From IMG/VR virus record IMGVR_UViG_3300009008_000147, positions 1 through 33,475 of that record: a stretch of 33,475 nucleotides of DNA, one strand, 5' to 3'. Shown here one piece after another: positions 1-6,984 of this stretch (positions are counted from its first letter, which is position 1; every line of letters starts with the position of its first letter). This stretch comes from a virus. Both the position numbers and the translations under genes were made by a program. The notes under the pieces are model-generated. The model made no database searches. It was not told where the DNA came from and saw only the letters and a list, made by a program, of their open reading frames with translations.

Positions 1-119
1 CATTAAGCATATTATTTATGAAGTCAGCAATTCGGTTACAAAAAAGAAGTTGACCACTTCCCTAAAGGGAATGTATATAGAGACAATGGGAACCCGCTAT
101 GATGGGCCACCCACATAAA
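1..119. repeat. Left copy of 119-bp terminal overlap
   Basis: These 119 bases are identical to 33357-33475. An exact overlap at both ends of a contig is what a de Bruijn assembler leaves on a circular or circularly permuted molecule, so this is most likely an assembly overlap and not a biological repeat. The tail gene that ends at 33474 also ends here at 118. Confidence 0.95.
2..118 (+). CDS. C-terminal end of large tail protein (partial copy)
   Basis: These are the last 38 codons and the TAA stop of the large tail protein encoded at 31300-33474, seen a second time because of the 119-bp contig overlap. On the closed circle this is the same gene, followed 14 bases later by the gene at 133. 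It should not be counted as a separate gene or a pseudogene. Confidence 0.9.
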   Translation: MKHIIYEVSNSVTKKKLTTSLKGMYIETMGTRYDGPPT

Positions 120-132
120 ACAGGAGAGAATC

Positions 133-471
133 ATGTTGACACCAAGCCAACTACTGGCACTTTCACTCGGGCAGCACGGTCATGATATTATCCCCGCTAC
201 AGGTGTGAGCCCTGCGATAGCCGGGGCTGGTAATTACACCCATGTAACCGAGTGGGTTGCTATCGTAGCTATTGACGCTGACGCAGAGGTAGAAGCAGCT
301 GATGCTAACGGAACTGCAACTATCGGTAATCACACGCTCGATGGAACAGAACCAAATGATGACAAGTTCGTTACATTGTCTCACGATGCTGTGATTTTAG
401 GAAGGATTACAGAAATTCGGGTTGATACAGGTTCCATTGTTAAAGCCTATCGGAACCCAGTAGCCGAGTAA
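133..471 (+). CDS. Small putative structural protein after the tail hub
   Basis: A 112-residue protein with a clear SD (AGGAGAG) before its ATG. It begins directly downstream of the large tail protein and upstream of the lectin-like protein, so it is probably co-transcribed with the tail genes. The sequence is acidic, rich in Ala, Val and Thr, and looks like an all-beta protein (a segment near residues 39-55 of alternating Val/Ile/Ala and charged residues, then TATIGNHTL). No TM segment or catalytic motif is visible. By position it could be a small tail or virion decoration protein. Real gene likely, function inferred from location only. Confidence 0.7.
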   Translation: MLTPSQLLALSLGQHGHDIIPATGVSPAIAGAGNYTHVTEWVAIVAIDADAEVEAADANGTATIGNHTLDGTEPNDDKFVTLSHDAVILGRITEIRVDTGSIVKAYRNPVAE

Positions 472-480
472 GGGGGGGTC

Positions 481-1305
481 ATGTTGGGACTAGGGATCGG
501 ACTGAACCGGGGCGGTAATCGTAAATGGAACCCTACAATGCTCGGTGACTGTTTGGTATGGCTCGCTGCTGATTACGGTGTCACGAAAGATGGTAGTGAC
601 AATGTAGTCGAGTGGGAAAATCGGGGAAACAGTGGTGAGAATTTTCATCAGCTAACCGTTCCCGCAGACCGTCCGTTGTGGGAGGACAATGCTCAGAATG
701 GACTCCCCGGGATTAAGTTTGCTGCTGGCGAGTTCATGCGGCATGGCGAGAATGCTGGAGCTGGAGTCGGGTTCCCTAATGACGGGGGCGAGGCAACTAT
801 CCTTGCGGCGTTTATTCCACCGAAAGTAGTTGCCTCTGGAGCCGCTGGTATTTTCAGCAAGTGGCGAGTTGATAGTGCTTATCGTTCGGTTACATTAAAT
901 CTCTATAATACCTCAACGGCGGATTTCAGTGTCCGGGGAATGTTGTCTGACAATGGAACGAACTGGGTATTAGACGACAGCACAGACGAGTACGATGAGG
1001 ATTGCGGGGCCATGTGGGCTTTTATGCAAACCCGATGCAGCACACAGGAAATGCGTGCTGGTGTTGATGATGCCGAGGGCTACACGAGAAGTTCATATTA
1101 TGATACCGTTAATTATGATGCAGCTATCCCGGCATATCTGGGGGCTTATTATATGAGCAACAACACAACCCCGGTCGATCACATGGACAAGACTTTGCTG
1201 GAAGTGGTTTACATTAACAAGCGTCTGGAATGGGCCGACATTGCCAAGTTTGGCGCTTATGTGGAGGGGAAATGGGGCATTACTCAACCTGTAGCCGCAA
1301 AATAA
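481..1305 (+). CDS. LamG/concanavalin A-like lectin-fold tail protein, candidate receptor binder
   Basis: A 274-residue protein starting 9 bases after the preceding stop, with a GGGGG-type SD. Its pattern matches phage and bacterial ConA/LamG-like modules: an opening LVWLAADYGVT near residues 28-38, a VVEWENRGNSG strand with expected Trp and Gly, RPLW, then NGLPGIKF, and a final strand plus helix ending at EWADIAKFGAYVEGKWGI. The closing phrase about which residues pack a short helix is typical of this family. Known LamG-like domains bind carbohydrate or act as virion appendages. Sitting just after the tail hub, it is the best visible receptor-binding candidate. No long fibre gene is present, which is unusual for a phage this size. 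Confidence 0.7.
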   Translation: MLGLGIGLNRGGNRKWNPTMLGDCLVWLAADYGVTKDGSDNVVEWENRGNSGENFHQLTVPADRPLWEDNAQNGLPGIKFAAGEFMRHGENAGAGVGFPNDGGEATILAAFIPPKVVASGAAGIFSKWRVDSAYRSVTLNLYNTSTADFSVRGMLSDNGTNWVLDDSTDEYDEDCGAMWAFMQTRCSTQEMRAGVDDAEGYTRSSYYDTVNYDAAIPAYLGAYYMSNNTTPVDHMDKTLLEVVYINKRLEWADIAKFGAYVEGKWGITQPVAAK

Positions 1306-1550
1306 TCGTTTGCAATTCAAACGGTGAGGCGCAGTCAATACAGGCGTTAATTTATGCCGGACTGCGGCAGGACGACCCCGGATACCATAACGCCGGGGGT
1401 AGGTGGGCCGAACCAAGAGAACACCCGACAAACAGAACTTATGCAGTGTTTATAAAGCCAGAGGTTGAGCAATACCTTCCCCCGCCTATGCTGGCAAGGG
1501 TTGTTGACTTTGACCCTTTTGAATGGATGGCAACAGACGACACCAGATAA
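1272..1550 (+). CDS. Hypothetical 92-residue protein overlapping the lectin gene
   Basis: This frame stays open across the otherwise empty 1306-1550 stretch and ends 13 bases before the next start. I chose ATG 1272 because GGAGG lies at 1263-1267, 4 bases upstream. It overlaps the lectin gene by 34 bases in another frame. An upstream ATG at 1230 lacks an SD. The product has a Pro/Asp-rich middle (QDDPGYHNAGGRW) and a C-terminal VVDFDPFEW motif. I do not recognise the family. The start is uncertain, but the gap it fills argues that something is encoded here. Confidence 0.5.
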   Translation: MGHYSTCSRKIIVCNSNGEAQSIQALIYAGLRQDDPGYHNAGGRWAEPREHPTNRTYAVFIKPEVEQYLPPPMLARVVDFDPFEWMATDDTR

Positions 1551-1563
1551 TCAGGAGTACCAG

Positions 1564-1938
1564 ATGGCTCCAGCAATCGCAAGCAGGGAAGAGGACAACG
1601 GTAGCCAGAAGCTCGTCCACCGGAAAGAGCAGCAGCAGAAAGTTGTTATCAAATCCAAGTGGACTATTGGTAAAATAGCGAGCGTGCTAACACTGGCGGG
1701 AGCTTTACTGTTGAATGTGATACTCGCTACTGTTGCATGGACACGGGTAGCCGAAACCGGGGAAACCAATGCAGGTCACATTCAGGAGCATTCTGAAATG
1801 TTGGGGGCTTTTACTATTTATCTCGGTGCGCCTGCTGTCGGTGCAACCTTGAAGGACGATTACATGCAGCGGGAGGTACTGGAACCGAGATTGGATAGAA
1901 TCCTCAGAATACTTGACCCGGAAGGGGTACACCCATGA
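1564..1938 (+). CDS. Single-TM membrane protein, candidate holin or inner spanin
   Basis: A 124-residue protein. ATG 1564 was chosen because AGGAG lies at 1553-1557; an earlier in-frame ATG (1465) has no SD and runs through the preceding gene. Residues 1-34 are basic and polar. Residues 35-59 form one hydrophobic segment (WTIGKIASVLTLAGALLL and on). The remaining 65 residues are amphipathic, with ERL/DRIL-type helix at the end. The N-in, C-out layout and its place just before a secreted protease and an M15 peptidase suggest a lysis role, either holin or inner-spanin-like. The family is not recognised, so the role is inference from topology and context. Confidence 0.55.
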   Translation: MAPAIASREEDNGSQKLVHRKEQQQKVVIKSKWTIGKIASVLTLAGALLLNVILATVAWTRVAETGETNAGHIQEHSEMLGAFTIYLGAPAVGATLKDDYMQREVLEPRLDRILRILDPEGVHP

Positions 1939-2972
1939 AGCTGCTGATTGTATTATTTTCAATACTCGTTGTGTGGGGATCCAGTACAGCGACCAATAGT
2001 TTACTCTTTACAGATTCGGCTCCCACTGTGGAGCCGTTACTTACTGTAGAGTGGGGACAGAAAGCTCCGTACAACCAGTACTGTCCGGCTGATAGTGGTG
2101 GCTACGATGGTCATGTACCGACTGGCTGTGTTCCGGTTGCTGTCGCTATGGTCATGCACTACTACCATTCACCAAAGATCGGTTACGGTGTCGCAACCAA
2201 CCAGACCGCATACTACGGTGAGCTTGTTGCCGAGATTGGCAAAGCCCCTATTGATTGGGGTTCGAATGATGGTGTAGCGAGGGTAATTAACCATATCGGA
2301 ATTAGTATAGGTGCTAACTACGGTCAGCAGGGTTGGGGCGATCAGGCTGTTAAGAACCCCCGGAACACTGGAACGAATATCGGCTCGCTCCGCACCAATA
2401 TGTACACCTACTGGAATTACCCGGTCAGTGTTGGAACTATCAACCGGAAAGCGTATGACGATTACGAGTGGCACAAACTACTTCAGCACGAGCTTCTGTC
2501 CGGTCGTCCTGTAATCTACGGTGGTAGCGGTCACGCTTTCGTTATTGACGGTTACGATCAGGGAACAGGGTCAGCTCCAAAGTATCACTGTAATTGGGGA
2601 GCGGCTGGCCGTTGGAACGGTTGGTACAGGCTGGATGACCTGACCCCGGGAAGTTTCGACTTCACTGAAGGTCAGCACATGGTAGAGAATTTCTACCCCC
2701 GACCTGTATACTTACTGTACCCGCAGGATGGTAATGAGTGGGTTCCGCATGAACGGTCACTGTTCCTCTGGAGACTACTCGGTGATAGCTGCACATTTCT
2801 GGTCAACAATTACCCGTCCTTCAGGCAACCGATAATTCGTGAGCGGGGGATGACCGAACCTATATACTTTACTACCCTGCTCGAGCCGGACAGCATCTAC
2901 TATTGGGCTGTATATACTTTCGGTGGAGATGAAGGTTGGTCACGCATTCACAAATTCAAAACCCGGGAGTAG
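1935..2972 (+). CDS. Secreted C10 (streptopain-like) cysteine protease with C-terminal FN3-like domain
   Basis: A 345-residue protein coupled by an ATGA overlap to the gene before it. Residues 1-19 look like a Sec signal peptide (K2, then hydrophobic, cleavage near SSTA). The C10 core starts at once: WGQKAPYNQYCP (40-51), the nucleophile in PTGCVPVAVAMVMHYY (Cys65), GRPVIYGGSGHAFVIDGYD with His200, and YHCNWGAAGRWNGWYRL. These are hallmarks of the streptopain/SpeB family. Residues 258-345 resemble an FN3 module (LLYPQDGNEW, then YYWAVYTFGGDEGWSRIHKFKT). SpeB-type enzymes carry a long inhibitory propeptide, and none is present here. Neighbours suggest a function in lysis or envelope penetration, but cleaving host surface proteins is equally possible. 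Confidence 0.8.
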   Translation: MKLLIVLFSILVVWGSSTATNSLLFTDSAPTVEPLLTVEWGQKAPYNQYCPADSGGYDGHVPTGCVPVAVAMVMHYYHSPKIGYGVATNQTAYYGELVAEIGKAPIDWGSNDGVARVINHIGISIGANYGQQGWGDQAVKNPRNTGTNIGSLRTNMYTYWNYPVSVGTINRKAYDDYEWHKLLQHELLSGRPVIYGGSGHAFVIDGYDQGTGSAPKYHCNWGAAGRWNGWYRLDDLTPGSFDFTEGQHMVENFYPRPVYLLYPQDGNEWVPHERSLFLWRLLGDSCTFLVNNYPSFRQPIIRERGMTEPIYFTTLLEPDSIYYWAVYTFGGDEGWSRIHKFKTRE

Positions 2973-2985
2973 GGGAATATCTCAA

Positions 2986-3102
2986 ATGAACTATTCTTTA
3001 GGTGCTGTGATCGCAGGCTATTTTGACAAGTACTTCATTAACATGGATTTCAGTTTATCGGCACTGGTCGCTCTCCGGAGGATCCGGATAAGTATCTGTT
3101 GA
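2986..3102 (+). CDS. Possible 38-residue peptide
   Basis: A short open frame in the gap after the protease gene, with AGGGGA 9 bases before ATG. The peptide has a mildly hydrophobic N-terminal half (MNYSLGAVIAGYF), a central FSLSALVAL stretch and an arginine-rich end (RRIRISIC). Two short hydrophobic stretches in a lysis region could suggest a tiny membrane-active peptide, but the length and weak spacing make this tentative. Confidence 0.3.
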   Translation: MNYSLGAVIAGYFDKYFINMDFSLSALVALRRIRISIC

Positions 3103-3145
3103 AAAATAGTTTACAATCGCAAAACACCGGAGACACGGGGTAACT

Positions 3146-3733
3146 ATGAAAACGAGAACACTGTTCCAAGTCACTGACGAAATACAAGGCTGGAAGCTGT
3201 ACTACGGCCCAAAGGGGCTCGGTTGGGTTCTGTGGCCTTTCACCAAGAAGACCCACACTTCTGTTGCGCTCGATGCGTACACTCAGCTACACGCTTCCCA
3301 GAAGCACGGTAAAGCCGTGATCTCTGAAATTGAATGGGACAGGAAACCCCTTCTGGTTCCGCTCCAGTGGGAACTGGAAGTATTCTTGAAGGTGAAGGGT
3401 GAAATGCTCGGTGACCCGTACTCTGAAGCGCAAGTAATCAGTAAGGCCCTGTATGTTCCTACCGGATGGGAGTGGCTGGTCTACAAATCTGTACGTAAAG
3501 AGGGCCGTGACTGTAGTGAGCTCGGTGGCCGCTGGAGCTTCCTGCATTCATTCTTCCAAAAAGCTGTCGGTCAGGGCTGGATAAGTAAGGCTTTACAGGC
3601 TCTGGCAGCCTCCCCAGACCACCTGACACCTGACAAAGGATTGCGTCTGGACAAGAAACTGGCCCGGGTTTGGGGTAAAAAACCTATAAAGCGGTATATT
3701 CGGCCTCCACAGAGGCCCGTGACGCAACGATAA
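3146..3733 (+). CDS. Hypothetical basic protein in the lysis region
   Basis: A 195-residue protein with a GGGG-type SD just before the ATG. It is rich in Trp and aromatic residues (WKLYYGPKGLGWVLWPF near residues 16-32) and ends in a strongly basic tail (KKLARVWGKKPIKRYIRPPQRPVTQR). There is no signal peptide, TM segment or recognisable catalytic motif. A gap of 173 bases with only a doubtful small ORF precedes it, and the M15 endolysin follows. The basic tail could bind nucleic acid or an anionic envelope polymer. I do not recognise the family. Confidence 0.7.
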   Translation: MKTRTLFQVTDEIQGWKLYYGPKGLGWVLWPFTKKTHTSVALDAYTQLHASQKHGKAVISEIEWDRKPLLVPLQWELEVFLKVKGEMLGDPYSEAQVISKALYVPTGWEWLVYKSVRKEGRDCSELGGRWSFLHSFFQKAVGQGWISKALQALAASPDHLTPDKGLRLDKKLARVWGKKPIKRYIRPPQRPVTQR

Positions 3734-3830
3734 TTGCGACACCCTAGCCAACCCCCGGGGTGAATGGTTCCCGTTAAGCCTGCCCTGTGAGGAGCAGCAG
3801 CAGTAAGAAGCAATTAACACGGAGGACACC

Positions 3831-4208
3831 GTGCAATCGCAGTATTTTGAATTATCCGAATTTGACTGCCCGTGCGGATGCGGGGCCAACCATACAAAAC
3901 CCGAACACCTTAGACGCCTGACAATCGCTCGCAGAATTGCGGGCGTTCCTTTTGTTGTCAACTGCGGGACCCGGTGTAAACGGTTTAATACTTCTCTTCC
4001 TGGAGCTGGTAATGACAGTGAACACCTGACCGGGGAAGGTTCAGACATTAAGACTGCCGACAGCCCTACCCGCTACGCAGTCCTGCGGGGCCTGATCGGG
4101 GCCGGGTTCACTCGAATAGAATTTGGCCCGAACTATATCCATGCGGGCTCCGGGCCAACGAAACCACAGGGCGTTGCATGGTACAGCCCGTTACTCACGA
4201 AGGAATGA
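3831..4208 (+). CDS. M15-family zinc peptidase, endolysin
   Basis: A 125-residue protein starting at GTG 3831, with GGAGG 5 bases upstream. The expected zinc ligands of the compact phage M15 peptidases are visible: His65 in SEHLTGEGSDIK, Asp72 in the same motif, and His104 in NYIHAG. The N-terminal segment (YFELSEFDCPCGCGAN) is typical of this group. Such enzymes cleave peptide bonds in the peptidoglycan stem (L-Ala-D-Glu or D-Ala-D-Ala type) and serve as endolysins. There is no signal peptide, so release through a holin is expected. This is the clearest lysis enzyme in the genome. Confidence 0.88.
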   Translation: MQSQYFELSEFDCPCGCGANHTKPEHLRRLTIARRIAGVPFVVNCGTRCKRFNTSLPGAGNDSEHLTGEGSDIKTADSPTRYAVLRGLIGAGFTRIEFGPNYIHAGSGPTKPQGVAWYSPLLTKE

Positions 4209-4215
4209 TACCACT

Positions 4216-4285
4216 CCCGCCCTGTTGCTTCTTGGTGTCCTTCGGGCGACAGGCGGCCTCCAGCTCGGGGGCTGTCAGGGGCGGG
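4216..4285 (+). ncRNA. Foldable three-way-junction leader before the ParB-like gene
   Basis: The 98-base gap before the ParB-like gene can fold into a compact structure. P1 pairs CCCGCCCTG (4216-4224) with CAGGGGCGGG (4276-4285) with one bulge. P2 is TGTC/GACA (4236-4239 with 4248-4251) closed by a C(UUCG)G tetraloop and a two-base bulge. P3 pairs GCCTCC (4256-4261) with GGGGGC (4267-4272). The SD AAGGAG follows at 4295-4300. It could be an attenuator, a processing site or a regulatory leader of the modification cassette. No known RNA family is recognised. Confidence 0.4.
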
Positions 4286-4306
4286 ATTCTTAACAAGGAG
4301 AACAAA

Positions 4307-4906
4307 GTGGATAATGAACTGAATGTCGTCATGGTTCCTATCAAGGATTTGATAGCTGCTGAGTACAACCCCCGGAAGATGACAGAGAACCAGAGGAAGG
4401 CCCTGACCGACAGTATTAAACGCTTCGGTCTGATCGATCCCTGCATAGTGAACTGCCACGAGGACAGGAAGAACATTGTGATCGGTGGTCACCAGAGGCT
4501 TGTGATTGCAGCAGAACTGGAAATTGCAGAGGCCCCCTGTGTCATGGTGGAGCTGGACAGGGAGCGGGAACGGGAACTGAATATCCGGTTGAACCAGAAT
4601 ACAGGTGATTGGGATTGGGAAGCACTGGGTAAATACTTCGAGAGCGAAGAGCTGGTCGATTGGGGCTTCGACCAGAAGGAGCTGGAAGCGGAGCTGCTGG
4701 CTGCTGACCCGGGCAATATGCCTGACGATCTTGCTGATGTCGATTTACAGGGAGATACAGCGGGTACAAATGACTGGGTGGTTGTCCGGTTTGAACAGGA
4801 GGCCGACTACGAACACTTCTGTGACAGGCTGGAAATGAAACCCGGGGCCCGGACAGTGGACTACGCTGACCTGAAAAAAATTATGGTGAAAGATGGCGCA
4901 CCCTGA
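4307..4906 (+). CDS. ParB-like N-terminal (Srx/ParB fold) domain protein of the putative DNA-modification cassette
   Basis: A 199-residue protein. GTG 4307 is chosen because AAGGAG sits 6 bases upstream; the frame is open further up, but only across the structured leader. Residues 9-100 show the ParB/Srx pattern: VPIKDLIAAEYNPRKM, then SIKRFGLIDPCIV, then the nucleotide-binding loop IGGHQRLVIA (GGHQR at 60-64). In phages such domains often accompany DNA-modifying enzymes and may bind CTP/ATP or have nuclease activity. The C-terminal 65 residues are an acidic linker and a short alpha/beta region (WVVVRFEQEADYEHFCDRL). It overlaps the glycosyltransferase start by 14 bases, so the two are translationally coupled. 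There is no partner ParA and no partition signature. Confidence 0.82.
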   Translation: MDNELNVVMVPIKDLIAAEYNPRKMTENQRKALTDSIKRFGLIDPCIVNCHEDRKNIVIGGHQRLVIAAELEIAEAPCVMVELDRERERELNIRLNQNTGDWDWEALGKYFESEELVDWGFDQKELEAELLAADPGNMPDDLADVDLQGDTAGTNDWVVVRFEQEADYEHFCDRLEMKPGARTVDYADLKKIMVKDGAP

Positions 4907-5633
4907 ATACAGTATAGCTATACCGACCCTGAAGCGGTACGGTCAACTATCAACGGTTAAGTTCCTGAAGGGGCTACAGGAAGCCACTACCATCTTTGTG
5001 CATAGCAAGCAGGAGCTGGAACTGTACCGATCCTTTGATCCTGACCTGAACTACCATAACGCTGACACCCCTATCGGAATGCAGAATATCCGCAACTACA
5101 TGCTGGACTTTTACCCCCGGGGCCAGTGGGTGATATTCTTCGATGATGATGTGAAGGGGCTGCTGACCCTCTCCCCGGACGGTAAGAAGCTGGTCAGGAT
5201 AAGTGAAACTCTTGTGAAGGGCTTCATTGAAAAAGCTATCGAGTTCTGTGAAAAGGTAGGTGCGAGTATGTGGGGGGTGTACCCCATCCGCAATTCCTTC
5301 TTCATGTCACGCTCGGTCAGTCCGAATAACTTCATCATCGGCCAGCTCATGGGAATTAAGATCAGCGAGATTCGCTGTGACCCGGAGCTGTTCCTGAAGA
5401 GCGACTACGACCTGACCCTGAAACATATCATGCGTGACGGTAAAGCGGCCCGGTTCAATCATATCTGTTTGGATGCGAAACAGAGAACCAACCCGGGCGG
5501 TTGCGTATCGTACCGGGATGATGATAAAATGGAGAAGGCCACAACCCGGCTACTGGAGCTGCACGGCAACGCTGTACGGTTGAACCCGAAACGGAAGAAC
5601 GAAGTGTTAATGAATTTGAAGGTAAAGAAATGA
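4893..5633 (+). CDS. GT-A glycosyltransferase, TET-associated (TAGT)-like, putative DNA base glycosyltransferase
   Basis: A 246-residue protein whose ATG lies inside the end of the ParB-like gene. The first strand YSIAIPTLKR (6-15) fits the opening of GT-A nucleotide-sugar enzymes. FFDDDV (Asp84-86) is the metal-binding DxD equivalent. LKSDYDLTLKHIMRDGKAARF (from 169) matches the later acidic motif with Asp171 and Asp173, followed by NPGG. This arrangement resembles the phage TET-associated glycosyltransferase group, related to the base J glucosyltransferase, which transfers sugar to hydroxymethylated pyrimidines in DNA. No TET/JBP gene is present, so the hydroxyl acceptor would have to come from elsewhere; the coupled radical SAM gene is the obvious candidate. 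Family assignment is moderately confident, and DNA as substrate is inference. Confidence 0.7.
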   Translation: MAHPEYSIAIPTLKRYGQLSTVKFLKGLQEATTIFVHSKQELELYRSFDPDLNYHNADTPIGMQNIRNYMLDFYPRGQWVIFFDDDVKGLLTLSPDGKKLVRISETLVKGFIEKAIEFCEKVGASMWGVYPIRNSFFMSRSVSPNNFIIGQLMGIKISEIRCDPELFLKSDYDLTLKHIMRDGKAARFNHICLDAKQRTNPGGCVSYRDDDKMEKATTRLLELHGNAVRLNPKRKNEVLMNLKVKK

Positions 5634-6895
5634 AGTACTATATGTCCCCCCGGTGGTCTGGTGAAATTCTGGACTGCGCTATGCCGATGACTTTTGACAC
5701 TTACAGTCGATGCTCCTACAACTGTCGCTACTGCTTCGGTATCTTCCAGAAGGCCTCCCGGAAGTCTTCCGGGCGTGGCACATTCAAGGAACCGCTGACC
5801 TGTCAGCCTGTCCAGCATGTGAATGTAGACGCAATTCAAAAGCTGTTCACACTGCAAACCAACTCGCAATTCAACGGGTATATCCGGGCCGGGCTGACTA
5901 TGCAGTGGGGCGGGCTGACTGACCCGTTCTGTAACTTCGAGAAGAAGCACGGGATCACACTGAAACTGATGGAGTTCTTCAAGAGCATCAACTACCCCCT
6001 CCGATTCAGCACTAAAGCCACATGGTGGCTGGACGACCCCCGGTATACTGACCTGATCAGGGGCCAGAAGAACTGGGTGTTCATGTTTTCGATAATTAAT
6101 TTGGACCCAAAAGTAGCGGCGAAAGTGGAGGCTGGAGTGCCGAGCCCGCAGGAGCGGCTGGAAGCTATAAGGAAAATAGCGGAGCTCGATTGCGCCGGGG
6201 CGGTTCTCCGGTTGCGCCCGTTTATAATCGGTATGAGTGACACCAACGGGGATCACATTAAATTGATTGAGCAGGCTGCCGGGGCCGGGGCCTCTGCCGT
6301 CAGCACGGAGTTCTTCTGTCTGGAACAGCGGAGTAATGAAACGGTTAAAAAAAGCTACCAGATAATGGCTGACGCTCTGGGTTTTGATATTGTGGGGATG
6401 TACAAGAAGCTGTCAAAGGGTGGTGGCTACCTGCGGTTGAACCGGAATGTGAAAGCCCCCTTCATAGCTGATATGAAAGCGGCCTGTGACCGGGTCGGTT
6501 TGAAATTTCATGTAAGTGATGCACACCATAAAGAACAGGGTTGCACGGGGGCCTGCTGTGGCCTCCCTCCAGACATGCCCTACAACAAGGGTCAGTTCAC
6601 AGAGGCCCTGATGATCGCAAAGGAAAACGGGGTTGTGTACTGGTCAGACATCGCCCCTGATGCGGAATTATTTAAGCACTTCCTCTGGCGAAATGCAACC
6701 GGGTTCAACACGAACAATCAGGTGAACCGGGTGAAGCGTTCAACCCAGACCATGTACGAGTATGTCAGAGCCGCCTGGAACACGCCAAACAGCCTACACA
6801 GCCCTTACAAGTACTTCGGTGGAGTTTTGCGCCCTGAAGGAATTGACGATGAGGGGAATGTTATATACAAATATGACCGGGATTTGGCACTCTAA
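5630..6895 (+). CDS. Radical SAM enzyme of the modification cassette
   Basis: A 421-residue protein coupled by an ATGA overlap to the glycosyltransferase. Residues 28-35 (CSYNCRYC) are the radical SAM CxxxCxxC motif that holds the 4Fe-4S cluster. A Gly-rich SAM-binding strand (MQWGGLTDPF, 91-100) follows, as in spore-photoproduct-lyase-like members. Residues 305-310 (CTGACC) supply three more cysteines, which could hold an auxiliary cluster or act in catalysis. Radical SAM enzymes generate a 5-deoxyadenosyl radical from SAM. The SPL-like group acts on thymine in DNA, so a role in activating a DNA base for glycosylation is attractive, but the substrate is not shown by sequence. About 165 bases with a possible promoter separate it from the next gene. 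Confidence 0.82.
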   Translation: MKYYMSPRWSGEILDCAMPMTFDTYSRCSYNCRYCFGIFQKASRKSSGRGTFKEPLTCQPVQHVNVDAIQKLFTLQTNSQFNGYIRAGLTMQWGGLTDPFCNFEKKHGITLKLMEFFKSINYPLRFSTKATWWLDDPRYTDLIRGQKNWVFMFSIINLDPKVAAKVEAGVPSPQERLEAIRKIAELDCAGAVLRLRPFIIGMSDTNGDHIKLIEQAAGAGASAVSTEFFCLEQRSNETVKKSYQIMADALGFDIVGMYKKLSKGGGYLRLNRNVKAPFIADMKAACDRVGLKFHVSDAHHKEQGCTGACCGLPPDMPYNKGQFTEALMIAKENGVVYWSDIAPDAELFKHFLWRNATGFNTNNQVNRVKRSTQTMYEYVRAAWNTPNSLHSPYKYFGGVLRPEGIDDEGNVIYKYDRDLAL

Positions 6896-6984
6896 CAGGC
6901 TTTTTAGAAGATTTTTCTTCCCTCCCATCACTCTGTTTTTGTATGCCCTTGAAGCGGGCGTAATAAAACCCTTGCATAAACCCC

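Noticed and set aside
2260-2275. GGTTCGAAT-like tRNA T-loop motif
   Set aside because: It is inside the protease gene, and no acceptor or anticodon stem can be built around it. I find no tRNA gene in the window.
3023-3051. TTGACA-like -35 in the gap after the C10 protease
   Set aside because: At 16-18 bases downstream there is no acceptable -10, so I do not call a promoter.
4178-4306. Longer ParB-like protein starting at ATG 4178
   Set aside because: It would translate the end of the endolysin gene and the structured gap, without an SD. GTG 4307 has AAGGAG at ideal spacing and begins next to the domain.
5459-6256. Long - strand frame of 265 codons opposite the glycosyltransferase/radical SAM junction
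   Set aside because: It lies fully antisense to two genes with clear motifs, has no SD or partner genes on the - strand and reads as low-complexity mirror coding. All other credible genes are on the + strand.
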